From the NCBI GenBank assembly GCA_006503475.1, contig RSEH01000261.1:1-64000 (forward strand): a DNA stretch of 64,000 nt. The letters run 5' to 3'. Origin of the DNA: Stentor roeselii. Its lineage: Eukaryota; Ciliophora; Heterotrichea; Heterotrichida; Stentoridae. The first letter of the stretch is position 1; each line of letters opens with the position of its first letter. Made by a program: the position numbers and the translations under genes. Shown piece after piece: positions 1 to 15,900 of this stretch. The notes beneath the pieces were generated by a model. It ran no database searches. It saw only the letters and a program-made list of their open reading frames with translations, and was not told the origin of the DNA.

Positions 1-3000
1 TCTTTATTTTAGTCTATGCATTGTATTAAGAGAATGAATCTTAAAATTTTGATAATTTTGTAGATATTTTCTGATTTATTAATTTATTGTCTTTTTTAGT
101 CATAATAAAGTATCTAGAGAAAGAATATTTTATACTTAAATTTTAGTCTTTATTTGTAATATTCTAGTATTTATAGAAGGATTTTTATTATTAAATAGTC
201 ATTAGGTTGTAATTTATTTATTTTGTAAGTTAATTTAGTTTTACAATGATTATTTATAAAGATCTTTTTTTTAATCTATAGATATTTTTAAAGAATTAGT
301 TGAAATATTTAGAAAGTGGTTTAGATTTTAAAATAGTGTCTATGAATTTAACTAAGTTATTTTATCTTAATTTTTACAAATAAGTTATAGTAATTATCAT
401 CAAAGTTTTTTAAAAACTAGTCAATAAAAATAGGTATTGTTAGTTAGCAATAAATATAATCGTTAAAGAAACTAGAGGAAAAAAAATATAACTAACTAAA
501 AGAAAATTATTAAATAAAAGAAAAGTTTACAAAGAAAAATAGCATGATTCAAATATTAAAGAGAGAAAAAAACAACTAAAATAATAACTCCTCCCACCCC
601 AATTATTTAATAATATTTTATGAAATACTTTTTTAACAATTCTCGATTATTATGTATTAAATCTTTAATAATTTTTGTAAAATGCAGATGTGTAAGACAT
701 AATGACTTCATTACGAAGGACTAAAATATGTCTACAATGATGAATATCTTACAAAATAATAGAAACTCAAATTTTGCTATTAAATTTAATTCAGTATTTT
801 TTAATAATAAATTAAGACTATTTTATAACTCAAATAAGTTGAAGTATAATATAAACAATGAATTAATGTTTTACAAAAGAAAGACTGAAATATTTTAATA
901 CTGCAATGAAACTTCTTAAAGGACTATTACATATAAAATCTTTTTATTCTTCAAATTCTTTAACGGTCTTTCTTATTGTATGTTTACTAAATTATAGGGT
1001 ATTTTTATAATTCAATTAGTAATACCTTTAAATACATTTTTATATATTGCCTTTTATACGGATCTATTTATTCGCCGAAGGTCCAGGGAAAATTTTTCTT
1101 TTCTATTTTTTTATTCTGAACATTTTTTAATTCAGCACTCTTATTTATAATGCTTATTTTTAATATTCAAATATTCTCTAAATAATTTAACTCAGACTAT
1201 TTTGTTTAATGAAAACTTATTCTCAAAAGACTATTTTTTATATAATCATATTTGTTTAATGAAAGACTATTTTTTAAATATTAATATTCGTTTAATGAAA
1301 GATTATAATAATAAATTTCTAATAAATGCAGAACATTTTCATTTCTAAGATTTAAATTGATTAATTCTTCGAATAAGTTAAGATAAGTAATTCATACTAA
1401 AGTATTATAAATTTTTATGACTACTTGGCAATTTCAATAAATATACATTATTTCTCATAAAAAATATCTTAAAAATTTTTAGTATAACACAGTCTCGTGT
1501 ATTTACACTGCATAGATTCATATATTTTAAAAGATCAATATTTTTAATTCGATAAGTTGTATATTATTTTAAAGATCAATTTTTTTCTTAGAAATTTACA
1601 ATTGGTATTTTTAAACAAGAACTTCTATATTTTTAATTCAATTTCTCTTGTTATTTTCAATATAAGTTATACAACGGTAACACCTAGTACAAATTAATTT
1701 TATTGGTTTTCATACTTTAATTTTTGTTTTTTTTTATTATTCCTCTATGTCATATATTTTTTTATTTTTAGATTATATATTCAATGTTTTAAGTTTTATT
1801 GTCATAGTTAAATTTTTGGACAAAAAAAAGTGTTTCTTTTGAAGAATTAAACACTGCACTTTTTTAGTATATGGGTATGATGGAAAACACTAATAATTTT
1901 TTTTTATCAGAAAAAAATTTCTCTTGCTAGGCCCTACTGTTTTTTTTTATAATTAAGTGTTTTTAATGTTATTATGAAAAAAAAATAGGATTTTATCGTT
2001 TTTGCATCTTTTCAGTTTTGTTTATTAGTTTTTTCATTGATTTTTTTTCTTTGTGTATGCTACCGTATTATTTTTTATTATCTTTCATATTTCATATAAA
2101 ACTTTTATTTATTCTTTTTTAATACGATCATGATTCAGAAATTTTTACACTGAAAAGTAAATAGATTTAAAGATTTTAATTATTTCATTAATGGTACTTT
2201 AACATTTTAACTTTTGATTTAAATGTTAAATAATTGGATGAGTTTTTGTTACCCACTCTTGTTTTTTGGTAATTGATTTTTAAACATGCACTATATATCT
2301 TTTACCTTCTAATCTATGCCCTTTGCTACCCGTACCATCTGTTAACCTCTATAATCTTGATAACTATTAACTGTTACCTACTTACAAATCACAACTTGCT
2401 GATTAAGTCTTGATAATTTTGAATAAATTTGCGAAACCATAAAAAAATTAATTCTGTAATGATTTATCTATAAAATTTTTCAAGTTTATTATCCTAACAA
2501 ATTCAACTTAATATAGTAATTAATATTTGGTTTGAATCAATTAAAAAATCTAAATTATCATAATTAATAACATTTAGGTATTAGTTCTGATCATTTTTAT
2601 ATTTATCTAACCAACTATACTCAATTTTCGTTATTTTCAAAGTAAATTATGTAGATAATTCATTCTCTTGGTGACAACTATTAATTTTGTGAAATCAGTA
2701 AAAATTTTTGAAAAATATATAATTTTAATGCATCTTGAAAGATTTTCTTAGAGTATGTTTACCCCTAAATATACAAATTTCCTATTTTCTTTAGATTTTT
2801 GTAATTTATCCTTTATAGGTTATGCTCTGAAAAAATTCAAAAAAATCTAATCTAATACTTTGTTAATGCTTTTCTCTGAACCTTCTATTTCTTTAATTGA
2901 ATATTTCTTGGTTTTATAAAAGATTTATATGCTTTGCGATTATCTCTTTTGAATCACCAAATTGAAAAAGGATTCATCTTCAATGATTGATATTTGAGAA

Positions 3001-3953
3001 AGTTCTAATAACCTAATATCTTATAGATTTAATAGTTACAATTATTATTGGATATCGTATAGAGGCATATAATTATATATTATATTAATTTTATTTATAA
3101 TATTATCTCAGAAGCATAATGAATAAAAATTGATTTTAAATCTATCTATAAAAGTATAAAACAACTATTCATATTTAACATAATTATATTATATAATTTT
3201 ATCAAAATATCTCGGTTTTATATATAAATAGAGCTTCATTATATCTTTTCTAGCCAAAAATTTATCGACAAAAATTTAGGTCAATTAAATTAAATTAGTT
3301 TAAAAATTATTATTATGTGTAAAAATTTATAGACAAAAAATTGTAGGTCATTGAATAAAAAGTAGATCTTGAAAAATTATTAATTATGAGTAAAAATTTA
3401 TAGACAAAAATTTGTAGGTCAATTAAATAAAAAGTAGATCTTGAAAATTATTATTTATGAGTAAAAATTTGTAGACAAAAAATTGAAGGTCAATTGAATA
3501 AAAAGTAGATCTTGAAAAATAATTATTTTTGTTAAAATTTAAAGATTGAATAAAAATAAGTAGATTTTGAAGAATCATCTTTTTGGTTTTAATTTTTATG
3601 ACTAAAACAATCAATATAAATTTAGATTCAAATTTTTTTCCTTATTATAAAAAATGTGTATATTTTCAAATACCACGATTGAAATATAGAGGGTTTTAAA
3701 CAATTATATACTTTCGCTTACTATTTTATCTAATTATTCAGACTCCTTTCTCTAAAAATTATAATAATTTTATAGTAAATTAAACTTATAGAACAACTTC
3801 AACATAATCATATGATGAACTAACTACATAAATAATTCTCGAAATAATTTATAATTTTAGAACTGATTCATTCAAAGATCAAAGAAAGAAAATTTAATTT
3901 TAAGCTAGAAAAAATTATATAATGTAGACATTTATTGTTTTTATTGTAATTTA
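1..3953. other. AT-rich gene-free region
   Basis: No reading frame with recognisable protein features was found here on either strand. The sequence is strongly AT-rich with many homopolymer runs. A tandem repeat lies near its right end (3256-3590). If all three stop codons are read as amino acids, the minus strand near 1800-2450 looks vaguely protein-like, but a second frame of the same DNA looks just as good, so this is not evidence of a gene. The last few hundred bases should contain the promoter of the RNF213-like gene. Confidence 0.6.
3256..3590. repeat. 71-bp tandem repeat, about 4.5 copies
   Basis: Units begin near 3256, 3321, 3392 and 3463, each opening with AAAAATTTATAGACAAAAA or a close variant, followed by a GTAGGTCAATTAAATAAAAA-like stretch, AGTAGATCTTGAAAA and an ATTATTTATGAGT-like end. 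Copies two and three are both 71 bp and nearly identical. The first is about 65 bp and more diverged. A decayed partial fifth copy follows from about 3534. The array is intergenic, about 0.4 kb upstream of the giant RNF213-like gene. Confidence 0.85.
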
Positions 3954-6900
3954 ATGGTATTTATAAATATGGTGAAGGTGGAAGTTTTTCTCAAGGAGCT
4001 AAAAAAAACCTGCGAAAACTTTAAAGATTCTGATGAAGATGATGAAGAAGGTTATGATTGGGAATTCATTATTTATAAATGTCTATCATTATCAAAAGAA
4101 GATGAAGACTTTGATCGTTGGAAAAGATTCAGCATCCGTCTTCCTCCAAGTAAATGGAATGTGAAATTAACCAAAAATTTGGAAAAATATTTTGAAAGTC
4201 GAGATAGAATAAAGCTTATTAAATTGGTAGCCAAATTTTTATTGGGAGACTTTACTATCATAAAGTCTTTTCATCGATCCACTATTATCAAAGCATCATT
4301 GGAAAAAGGTTCTGTATTATATGGAGATATTGTTATACATAGAACTATTCGAAAAGAATTAGAAAGTGAAGGACTTAATTATGAACTTTTATTGACTTCA
4401 AGAGATTTTTATGATAAAGATTTTAATCATGATGTTGAAGAGAATACTAATCTCTCTAGTGAATATGTATCATCGAAGGTATTCAATAAAAGCACAGTAG
4501 AAGAATTTATTATAAAAGAAGATGAATTATTTAGCCCTAATTTAAAAGTATTTGAGCCTCTAAATCAACAAGGTATACAAATTAAAATAAGTTCAGATAA
4601 TAAATTCAATATAGCTGAAATATCAAATATTATAAATAATGAAAATCAACAAGAAAATGAACGAGATAATGAATCTTTTGAGATATTTAGAATGAACTGT
4701 GAAAGATTTAAAAATATTATAGAGAAAAAATTAGTTAATAATCCCAGCTGGACTGATATATATCTAGAATGGTTAAAATCTAAAATTATAAAAGAAGACA
4801 ATATTGAAAATTCAATCAATTTTGAAGATTTCGATCCATATGAAAATATTAAAGATATTAAATGGTACCTAGATTATGATTTAAATGCATGTATAGAACT
4901 CCTCCAGATGGATGTAATTAAAAGAGAACAATGCTTAAAAGAAATTATTAAAATGTCGACCGGATTATTGTATGAAAGCAAAAATGATTACTCGAATATG
5001 TTAAAAAACTCAAAAAACTATATCACTGTTAAAAAACAAATAAAAATATCAGAAAAAACAATTTTTATATTTGGATTAATTTGTATTTCTTCTTCTACAT
5101 CTTACAAAAATGATATAAATTCATATACATTGAGGATATTGACAATCACAGACTCGGATTCAATTATTGAAAATATTCGGCAATCTTACTTTTCAGGAAT
5201 AAATGAATACCCTGAACTTGCTGCTGAAATCAAACAACTAGTTACTGATAAAGAAAATTTAAAAAATTGTATTAATGTAACAAAAGATAATAAATATATA
5301 CCATCATGCTCTATCAGTCAAAAAGTGTATAAAAAATGTTTCATTCATTTGATAAGTTGTGATAAACCAGAACGCTGCAAAACATCAAAGAATGAACATG
5401 AACTCAATTTACAAAAGTTTGATTTAGATCGATCAAAATTATCATTTAATCATAAATCAAAAATGCAATACTATTTTGCAGCATCGGAAGAAATAGCTTT
5501 AGAAAAAGAAGTAGAAATAACTTTTAAAATTAACCAGAAAGCTAATTACAAGAATCGAATTTCGATTAAAGAAATTCACAATTTTTACTTTGGACCTATT
5601 TATTCATTGATAAACTTTAATAGAAAGCAATACTTTTTTGCATATAATGCTTATCTTTTTTCAAGACCTAATTTATTACAAAATTCTCTGATTTTAATAG
5701 ATCAATATAAAATTGAGACAGATACAGAAAGTAATTATGGATTTTTCAATAGTCTTGAATTATTTATCAACTCTATGCCAGATCCTTTGATAATACCTCA
5801 AAAATATGTGCTTATTCAATATTTTTCGTTAGAAACTGATTATTATTATATAAATTATTTATGTATCAAGAAAATATTATCAAATATGAGCTATTTATTG
5901 ATAAAAAATCTTTTAAACTTAAAGAAAAATATTTACTTCAGTGAAGGCATTAAAAGAGCTTTAGTAATATGCTTGATCTATGATAATGAATTAGCTTTAA
6001 ATATATTAACTCCATGTGAAGATAGTCAGTTTATCATAGAAATTTTGACTGATTACATAGAAATTTTGAATGATTACATAGAAAAAAAAAAATATTATTC
6101 AGAAAATAATACATCAATAGTTTTCAGCTTTTTAATTAACAAAATAGGAAATCAAGAAAAGAAAGAAATTATTGATAAGCTTATAAATTCATCTAAAATA
6201 AGCATTGACATTAAAACATCATTAATCGAAAAATTTAAGGATATTCTAAATGATGAAATTTATAATTCTTATCAAAAAAATATAAAAGATACTTATATTC
6301 AAGATATGAAAGTAGATAATGTTAGTGAGATTATAAAGAGCTTGGAGCTTAGTCGAAATTACAATATTTTTGGAGAAAACAATATAAATGAAATTAGACA
6401 AAAAATTTCCGAAAAAATTAGAAGTGAATTTTTATACAAAAGATTAAGTGATTGGTTTCCGTATTATAGCTCATGGCCAGATTGGAATTTAACAGTGAGA
6501 TTTGATTCAGTATATAACAAGAATGAAAAAAAATCAAAAAATGAAAAAATATTCAATGGAAAGCAAACCAATCAAGTTTTGGAGATGCTCAAATTATTTA
6601 AAGAATTAAAGCTGATTGAATTATTCAACCAAACCCTTGGGATTATTTCGAACGAAATATCAATTTCAGAGATATTATCTTTTTGTACTTTATCAAACGA
6701 ACAATTCATAAAATTTTATGATCAAAAATTACACAGAATAAAAGACCAAGGCTTTGAAAAAATTTTAAATTGCATTACTTCAGATTATGAAAAAATTACA
6801 GAAGAAACTAAAAATGAAATTTGTTCAAATATTGTCGAAATTCTAATGAAGTATCCTAGATCAAATCAAAAACTCATAATCGCAAAAATACAAATTCTTG

Positions 6901-9900
6901 ATAATGATGAACTAAAAAGTAAATATCTTCAAAAATTTAAAAGTGTAATTGATGAATTAATATCCGATGAAGATATAATAATTGAACTAATTTCAAATCT
7001 TAGTAAAATAGAAGGAAACGAATTCATTAATTCATTGAGATATACTGTATTATCTTCTCTTCCAGAGCCCAGTGAAGAGTCATTAAAAAAAAATATTTTT
7101 ATGAACCCTAGTGATAATTTTTTTTGGTATCATTTAATAAACAATTCTGAATCAAAATTTGATAACAATTATTTTAATAGGATTATCGATTACCTTAAAA
7201 ATATATGTGAAAGTATAAAAAATTCAACAATCCTTGTTAAAGATTTATCATTATACAAAAATCTAAGTACAAACAAGAAAGACATATTCCTAAAGTATTT
7301 AAAGTTTGCAGCTCCATTAATAAATATACAATTAAACTATTTAGATAATCAACTTGAAAACCATATGAAAAAACTTAAACCATTAATGGAGATAAGGGAT
7401 TTTTTAAGTGTATTTATAGAAGAATATTGTAAGAAACTGCCAATATATGCAACATTAAAACCAAAATTAGAAAATTTTCAAAAAAACTTTATTGAGAAAA
7501 ATATTTCTGAAATTAACTATCCAGATATATTTTCAGATTCAAAGGAATTTTATTCTGAAGCTAGTTTGTTATGTGGATCTTCATTATTTCGGATTAACTA
7601 CTTTAAGTCAAAAAGCAACGAAATTAGTGAACAAAATATCAATGAAGTAATAAGAAATTTAAAATCAAAAATGAAAGAAACATTAAAAACTATAATATTA
7701 AAAATTGAAGAATACAAAATTCAAAACTTTTTTAAGGAATTTAAGGAAAAAAAAATCACAAGTATCAAAAAAGAAGAAAATCTGATTATGAGTATGCTAG
7801 AAGAAAATCAATGTAAAATAATAATAAAATACTTTAAAACAATATCAGATAGTGTAGGGTATTTGAAATTTGCTTATAATATTTTAAAATTAAGTACAGT
7901 ATTGAAATATGAGTGCATTGACTTAAAAGAAAAAGTAAATATTGTAGAATCTTCAAAATTAAATAATAATGTCATCAAAGTTTATATAAAAGACTTGGAA
8001 AATTTTAATAATTATATGAAGAACGAAATTAAAAAGCAAAATATTAACGATGGAAAATTATTTGGGATTATTTCTCAATCAGTGGATTTAATAAATTTCA
8101 TTTCCCAACTTACATCAGATAAGCTTGAAACACTGCAAGATTCGACTGATGAATATGAAGAAAATCAAGATATTAAAAATAGTGACGTGCTAAGTTTGAT
8201 TCGATGCTGGAGATTTTACCAAGATATTACAATCCAAGAAAGAACTCTTTCAGAGTTTTTAGACAGTCTATCGCAAGAAATTATTAACCCCCAGTATAGA
8301 AGCATACTGGAAGATTTCAAAATCTGTAATACTAGACTAAGCTCATTTCAAGATATTTTCGCTAATCTTAGCAATAGACAAGATGCAAAGAAAAAGTTAA
8401 TTCTCAAATTATTAGAACAATCCTCTGCCGAATTAATTTTTTGTAAAGAAACAAAAGATTTTAACCTAAATATTCAAGTGTCTAAGCAAAACTCAAACTC
8501 GAAAGTATCAATAAGCTATTCAACACTATTAGAGCTTAAAGAAAGAGCATCGTTGAAGTATTTTATGAACATAACTAATACAGAAAATAAAGAAAATATG
8601 AAAAACGAAATAGAATCTTGTGACCAATTTATAAAATTTGTAAACTTTTTGTCTAATGTTGTATCAAAATCCAATTTTCTATATTATACTTTATGCAGAC
8701 AGAGCATAGAGACTAAGATTATTCTTGAGTGCAATCAAAGTAATTATGAAGATATTGAAAATTACTCTAAAAAATTAGATGTGTTAGAAAATGACTTGAC
8801 TGAATCTCTTCAAAGAATCTGTGAAACAAATTTTTACCTTAACTTTCTATCAGAAAAACAATATTTACAAATGGTTAAATATATTTCCGAGCCAGAAAAC
8901 AACGAAATGGAAAGAAAATTAATTCCTCTATTCAATTTTATGGAAAAGGCTTTTCTTCCTCCTGATAAAATTTCAAACATTTTAGAATTAAGTAACGATG
9001 AAAAATTAATGTCTATTTCAAACTACTTGAATAGTCTTCCATCTCAAGAGAAATTTATTAGATTTCCAGAAAGAGAAATTCAAAAAAATTTTAGATTTGA
9101 AGCAGGTGAAATAATTGCTTGTGAGTCAAATAGATTCTTTGAAGGTATCTTTCGAATTTATTTCAATTATGGAAATAATTATCCGAATTTGAACCAGATT
9201 CTATTTTGCCATGATAAACTTCGTTGGCAAGAGACCAAAAATTTTTTAAATAGATGCTTTCAATCAAAAGAAACTCTTTATACAATAGTTTATCCTGAAC
9301 TTCTATCACAAACCCATTTGATGCAATTCAAACTGCATCTTAACTCTTTGCTCAAGGAAAATTCTGAAAGAACATTTTATTTAGGGATTATATCTACTAG
9401 CACAAAATTCGATTTATTTAACATATTCAAAGGATTCAATTTAAGGGTTAATTGGTTAAGATATTTTGATTCACTATCAGAAAAAGACTTAGCATCTTTA
9501 ATAAAATATCTAGCTAGAAGCACAACAATTTATAGTTCATCAATAGTAGGTCTTGGGAAAACAACATTAATCAAACAAAAATCATCAACAGAAAACAAGA
9601 AATATGTTGAAATTACATTATATGATGGATTGAATGATTATATCTTATATAAAAAATTGAGCAAGATCCAATCGTCTGATCCTATACTGTTACATATTAA
9701 ACTTAATTTTAATGAGCCAGCAGAATCAATTAAAATATTTTTGTTTTCGATTATAATGTTTAGGAAATATCATACACATAAAGGAGATTTCTTTATAAAT
9801 GAGAGATCTGAAATATGTATTGAAATAGGGAATACTTTCTATTCGATTCTAGAAAGTTTACCATTCCTAAGCTATTTGAAACAATTTTATATTGAAAAAT

Positions 9901-12900
9901 TAGACCTTAACAATTTGACTATCGACTATAAAATTAATTATGTTTCTGATTATTTAAATTTATTAGATAAAAGCAGAATAGACAATGAAGATATCTTTTT
10001 CAATAAGGAAAAATATGAAAATCAGGAGATTCAAAAAGAAGATATTTTGAAACTGATGAATAAATACTTCTTTGAAAAATCAACACTTGGTATCAGTTTC
10101 TACCAATTCAAAGTATTTATTAACTGCTTATTCACTCTTTTTACTGATCTTGAAAAATCACTGTTTACAAAGTCTGCTATTACCTATCAAATAAGTATTT
10201 TATCAAATTCCATCAAAAATTCACTGATAAATGATTTACGCCAATTAAGATCTGTAATCGTTTCGACTATCATTCACTCAACAGAAGAATTTACAAAAAT
10301 CTCTATCTCAAATGCATACAAAAATCAAGATCAGTCTTTGAAATTTTCATCAAATGATGAATTAAATTTATCAAAATTTCCACAAATTAGTCAATGGGAA
10401 GTTGGTGACCATTTTACTATTTTATTTATGGATGATGGAGTGATGATGAGTGTCTATAGAAGTCTAGAAAACGTTAATATAAATTTCAAAAGGTATATGC
10501 ACTATAATATTCTAATCGCAGAAAAAACGAATATAAACGAACAGCAGATCATCAATGATTTAAATAAAAACTCACTAAAAATTGAAAATTATGAACAAAT
10601 GAGTCATGAAGATCTTTTAAGAAAAATGGTCAATTTTTATCATAGATCAACTTTCAAAGAAATATATAAATTACCGTCTAAAGAAATTGAAATTCAAAAG
10701 GAAAAAGAAATACAAAGGATTTTGAAAATTAGATACGTTTTGACATCTGATAACTTTCTCAAAATGAACCTAATTTACCTAAGGGCTTCTTCAAATATTC
10801 CGATAATTATCATGGGAGAAACAGGCTGTGGTAAAACTAAATTAATATCATTCTTCGTTCGTGAAATATTAAAGGAAGAATTGAAAGTGATCAATGTCCA
10901 TGCTGGAAAATCACTAGAAGATATTATCTCTGAAATAAAAAAACTGAATGAAGAGCTTATAGAGAGAAATAAAAAATATCCAGATTTAGAATGGGAAAAC
11001 GAAAAACTTAAATCTCATTCCAGCAATAATCCAGATAACCAGAAATTGAAAGACCAGCTCAGAGATTCTGAATTGGAACTATTAAAATATAAAGGAAGAT
11101 ATTGGGTATTTTTTGATGAATTTAACACATCTGATGCTGTTGGATTAATAACTGATATCATATGTGACAAAAAACTTGATGATATTGAGCTTTGCGATGA
11201 TTTCGTTTTCATTGGAGCCTGCAATCCTTATCGTTTAAAAAAGGAAAATAGTGATTATACAGAAAATGTCGGGATTAAAAAAGCAAGTCAATATTATTCG
11301 AAGCACTCAAATCTTGTGCATGTTGTCAAACCTCTACCTTACAAAGCTCTGGAATTCGTTTGGGACTATGGCCAATTGAGTAAAGAAGACACAAAAAAAT
11401 ATGTTTTGCAAATGCTAAGCGAAGTCAGCATAAGTATCAGAGAGAAGCTATGTTCATTAATTACTGAAATTCATGAATTCTTCAAAGAAAAAGAAGATTC
11501 TAGTAGTGTCAGTTTAAGAGATGTTAAAAGATTTAGAAAATTATTCAAATGGTTCAAAGGTTCTATAGAAAAAAGAAATGAACTCACTAGCGCAGAAGAT
11601 CAGGAAAAGAAAGAGTATTTCAAATTATTAACAAAATTCAATGATTTGGTCCCTGCTATGTTAGCCTTGTTTCACTGCTATTATCTTAGAATATCATCTA
11701 TTCAAATGAGGTCTAATTTTCAGAATCTTTTAAATTTACGTTTAGAGGAATTAAATATAACTCTTGATGAAGCGATGAATATTATTATAAATGAGAAAAA
11801 TGATTTTATGAACCGAATGACGATTCCTAAAGGAATTGCTAAAAACTCAGCCTTAAGTGAAAATATTTTCGCAATCATTCCTTGTTTGCAGCTTCGAATG
11901 CCAATATTTATATGTGGAAAACCCGGATGTAGTAAGTCGTTGGCTGTACAATTGATATCATCCAACCTTGGCCCCACCTCTCATTCAAAAGATAGTTATT
12001 TCAAATCTTTATCTCAAATTCAGATTGTTTCATTCCAAGGGTCAGAATCTTGCACATCTGAAGGAATCATTAAAGTTTTCGAAAGAGCTGAAAAAATAAA
12101 TATAGACAAAAGAGTCATTCCTGTAGTTCTCTTCGATGAAATAGGATTAGCTGAAATTTCGAAACATAATCCATTGAAAGTACTTCACAGTTTACTTGAA
12201 AAAGATAGTGGAAAAGATAGTGATAGGATTGGATTCATAGGAATTTCGAATTGGAGGCTTGATGCATCTAAAATGAACAGAGCTCTTTATTTGGCAAGGC
12301 CTGACCCTGATTCTGAAGAACTTTCAGATACAGCTGTGCAAATTTTTGAATCTGTTACTGGCAAAAACACAGAAAGTACTATTTATACTCAATACATAAA
12401 TTCTTTGGCTTACTCTTATTTTCATCTTAAAGAAGTCTTGAGAAATACAAGTAATTCTGATTTTTATGGATTAAGAGACTTTTATCAGCTTATCAAACAA
12501 GTCTCAAACGAAATTTCAGCAAATAGACCGGATCAAGAAGGGTTGTTAAAGTTTATAAATATTTCGATTCAAAGAAACTTCGGAGGAAAAATAATTGATT
12601 CAGATTCGAAAAGTTTATCAACAATTGAAATAATTAAAAATCACTTTTGTCAGAAACTTGTAGAAGCCACTTCTTTTTTTAATATCGAAAATTGCTCATC
12701 AATTGAAATGATTGAAATGAACCTTAAACAGGATTCAAGATATTTAATGATTATTACCAGCAAAAGCCTCTGTAGTTTAGTAATTGAATCTATACTTAAA
12801 GAACAGATTGAAGATTTCAAAGTTCTTATTGGTGGAGGCTTTAAAGATGATAAAAATCAGGAAGAAGAAGCTTTTCGACAATTAAGTTCTATCATCAGGG

Positions 12901-15900
12901 ATTTAGAATATGGGATTCCTCTGATCTTTCATGATATGGACTTCATTTACAGCTCATTATATGATCTATTCAACCAAAACTTTTCAAGAGATGGAGATAA
13001 AGACTATTGTCGCATTGCGCTAGGAGCGTTTTTTAACCCAAGATGTTCAGTGCATCGTAATTTCAGAGCAGTTGTTATAATGAATGATGATGATTATAGT
13101 CTCAAAAGAGCAGACGCTCCGTTTCTCAATCGCTTTGAGAAACATTACATTCGAATAAATGATATAATGGCAGATGAAAAATACAGAAAAATTTCAGAGC
13201 AACTTAAAAACTGGATCAATCAAATTTTTGATATTTCTATCAAAGAAAAAGTAAAAATCCTCAGTGTTATTCCTACATTCAGTGATGAAACTTTATATTT
13301 TTTGACTAAGGCTACAGAAGAGGAAACCAATAAAGAACTCGATTTAAATGAAATTCTACGAAGGACAAAAACAAAAATTTTAGAAATGTCTAGCATTGAT
13401 ATAACAATATTATGCACATCAAGTCGTTTAGAAAAAGAAGAAAAAGATTTTATCATCGATGAATGGAAGAAAAAGAATAATTTAAAATTAGAAGAAAGAC
13501 TTATTACTCTGAAAGATTCTGAAGAAAAAAATTTATTGGTGATGACCTATGATAAAAAATCAATTTCTAAAATTATTGAAATTTTTGGAAAATCATTAAA
13601 AATTATGCAATTGAGTCTTATCAAATCAGAACAAGAATTAGATAAGTTTTTAAATTCATTTGTTGAGTCATCAGACGCTGAAACTCTTTTACTAGAATTT
13701 GACTATTCAAAAGAATACTCACAACTTTATTTTATTGCAAATAGAATTGAATCGACCTTATCAAAGTCACTTAAAAGAAAGAAGTGCTGCATTATTTTGA
13801 GTATGAGCAGAAATGACAAAACAAGAGACTCAGTTATTTATTTGAAAAATTGGAAATGTATATTTTATGATTATTTATATGATTTTAATATTGAAATAAA
13901 TGATGAGTTACTCAAGGCAGATGTTTTAAATTTACTGGATTTAACAAAGATTTGTCAATTTGAAGATATTGTTTCTGATAATTTATTTGATGCTTTTTCA
14001 TGCATTGATTATAAATTTAATAAAACTCATGATAGAGTGGAAATAAATTCGCATATTAGCAAGACATGTGCTATGCTGAAAAACGATGAGTATTTGTTTT
14101 CATGCCTTTCAAGCAAAGTTCTTCAAATAATTTCAGTCGAGGAAAACAAAGATACTAGCTGGACCAAAAAGATTTTTGAAGAGAGATCTATTGTTGATGA
14201 TGCCAGAAACTTTGAAGAATGCATTATTTTATATTCAAGACAGCAAATTTTGAAATATTGTGCTCTTTTAATTCACTCTATTGAACTCGAGAATGGCTTT
14301 AGCTTCATGAATAATTCCTTAGACGATTTCTTTTATCAAAGACTTAAAATAATCTGGCAGAAAAAGTTGGATGGTCGGACTGTTATGACACAAAAAAGAT
14401 TTACATTGATGAAGCCTACTCTGATTGTTAATGGACTAATAGGAATCATCATACCTTTCATTATTAGTGAAGTTAAATTGTTGGAATCGTTTTTTGAAAG
14501 ACAAATCAAACAATTTATGAAAATTGATTACAGATGTGAGAATGATTTGGCTTCGTTTATCAAAAAAAATAAAATGACTTTAGAGTTTTATGAATTACTC
14601 GACTCTGAAGAACTTCAAAAAATTTACTTTAAAGATTTAATAAAAGTTTTGTTGATACCAGATCAGGCTAATGATTGGATGATTGACAAAATTATATATT
14701 TTATTTTTGAATGTAAATCTAAATTTTACCCAAGTATACAAAAAAAACTAATCGTGATAAATCAAAATAAGAAAATAATTGAATCTATGAACAAAATATG
14801 CAATCTTATAACAGACCATGGCTTGTCAGAGATGATTTCAAATGATACCATAAATAAATTAGTTGTTGATTCAGAAAATGGAATGCATGAATTACTTAAA
14901 CTATTGTTAGAATCATCATTAGAGAGCATTTTGGATTTACAACATGATGCAAAGAAACATGATAACTATCTAACAAGTTTGATAAAAATTAAATCACTTC
15001 TTATCAAAGCAGGCATGAAAATAAAAGCGAATATTTTTGAAAAGCTAAACTTTTGGATAAATTTATTAAATTATTGCGATGAAAAACAAGAGATTTCAAA
15101 ATTAATTGAACTAATTGACGGAAAAGATTACTTAAAAAATCAATCATTTCAAAACTTTATTCATGGGATTATCAAATCTTCGACAAAAAATGAGCAATAT
15201 TTTAAATTCTACTTCAACGAAATGATAATGCAGCAACAAGCTTATGACCTGGATAAGATTATTGAACAAATCGAGTCTCCTAATGCATGGAAATATTCCA
15301 GTAATACAATAAAAAGTATTTTTAAATCATTAAGAATAAAAGAAGAAATACAATCTTTCGAAAGTAATCAAGACAAAATTGAGTTGTTTCCTTCATCCTT
15401 TGAAAAAATTGATAAGAATATAGACATTTTAAGACGGAATATATTTAGTGTTTTATTAATGTATGAAATTCAGAAAATTGAGCTTAGAGTTGTAACTGAT
15501 AACTTATTTGAGAGATTTAAATCCTATCAACTTATACTTGACTCTGAGAATATAAAATTAAACAATATAAGCAAACTTGCAGCACTATCTCGAATAAAAT
15601 GTATACTTGGATATTTCTGCACATTAATAAATAAGAAAAATTTAACTTTAAGTGAAGGAAATTTCATTAAGGAATTAGTTACATATTTTAACGAAACAAA
15701 ACTAGAAATTTATATCCTATTCATTATAAAAACTCTTCAATCACAGGAGGATCTGTCTTTAAAAGACGTTAAAGAGCTATTCAAAAGATTCCAAATAAAT
15801 TCCTTATTAGATTCTGAACATGATATAACTGAAGAAAGGAAAATATTTCCTTATTATGATGATGGCGATGCTTTATTTGAAAAAATTACTCAATATATAA

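Noticed and set aside
1800-2450. Minus-strand text that reads like a protein if TAA/TAG are Gln and TGA is Trp (Condylostoma-like code)
   Set aside because: With no stops left, every frame of AT-rich DNA reads through, and a second frame here looked equally protein-like. All firm genes in the window fit the standard code with TGG for Trp and CAA/CAG for Gln.
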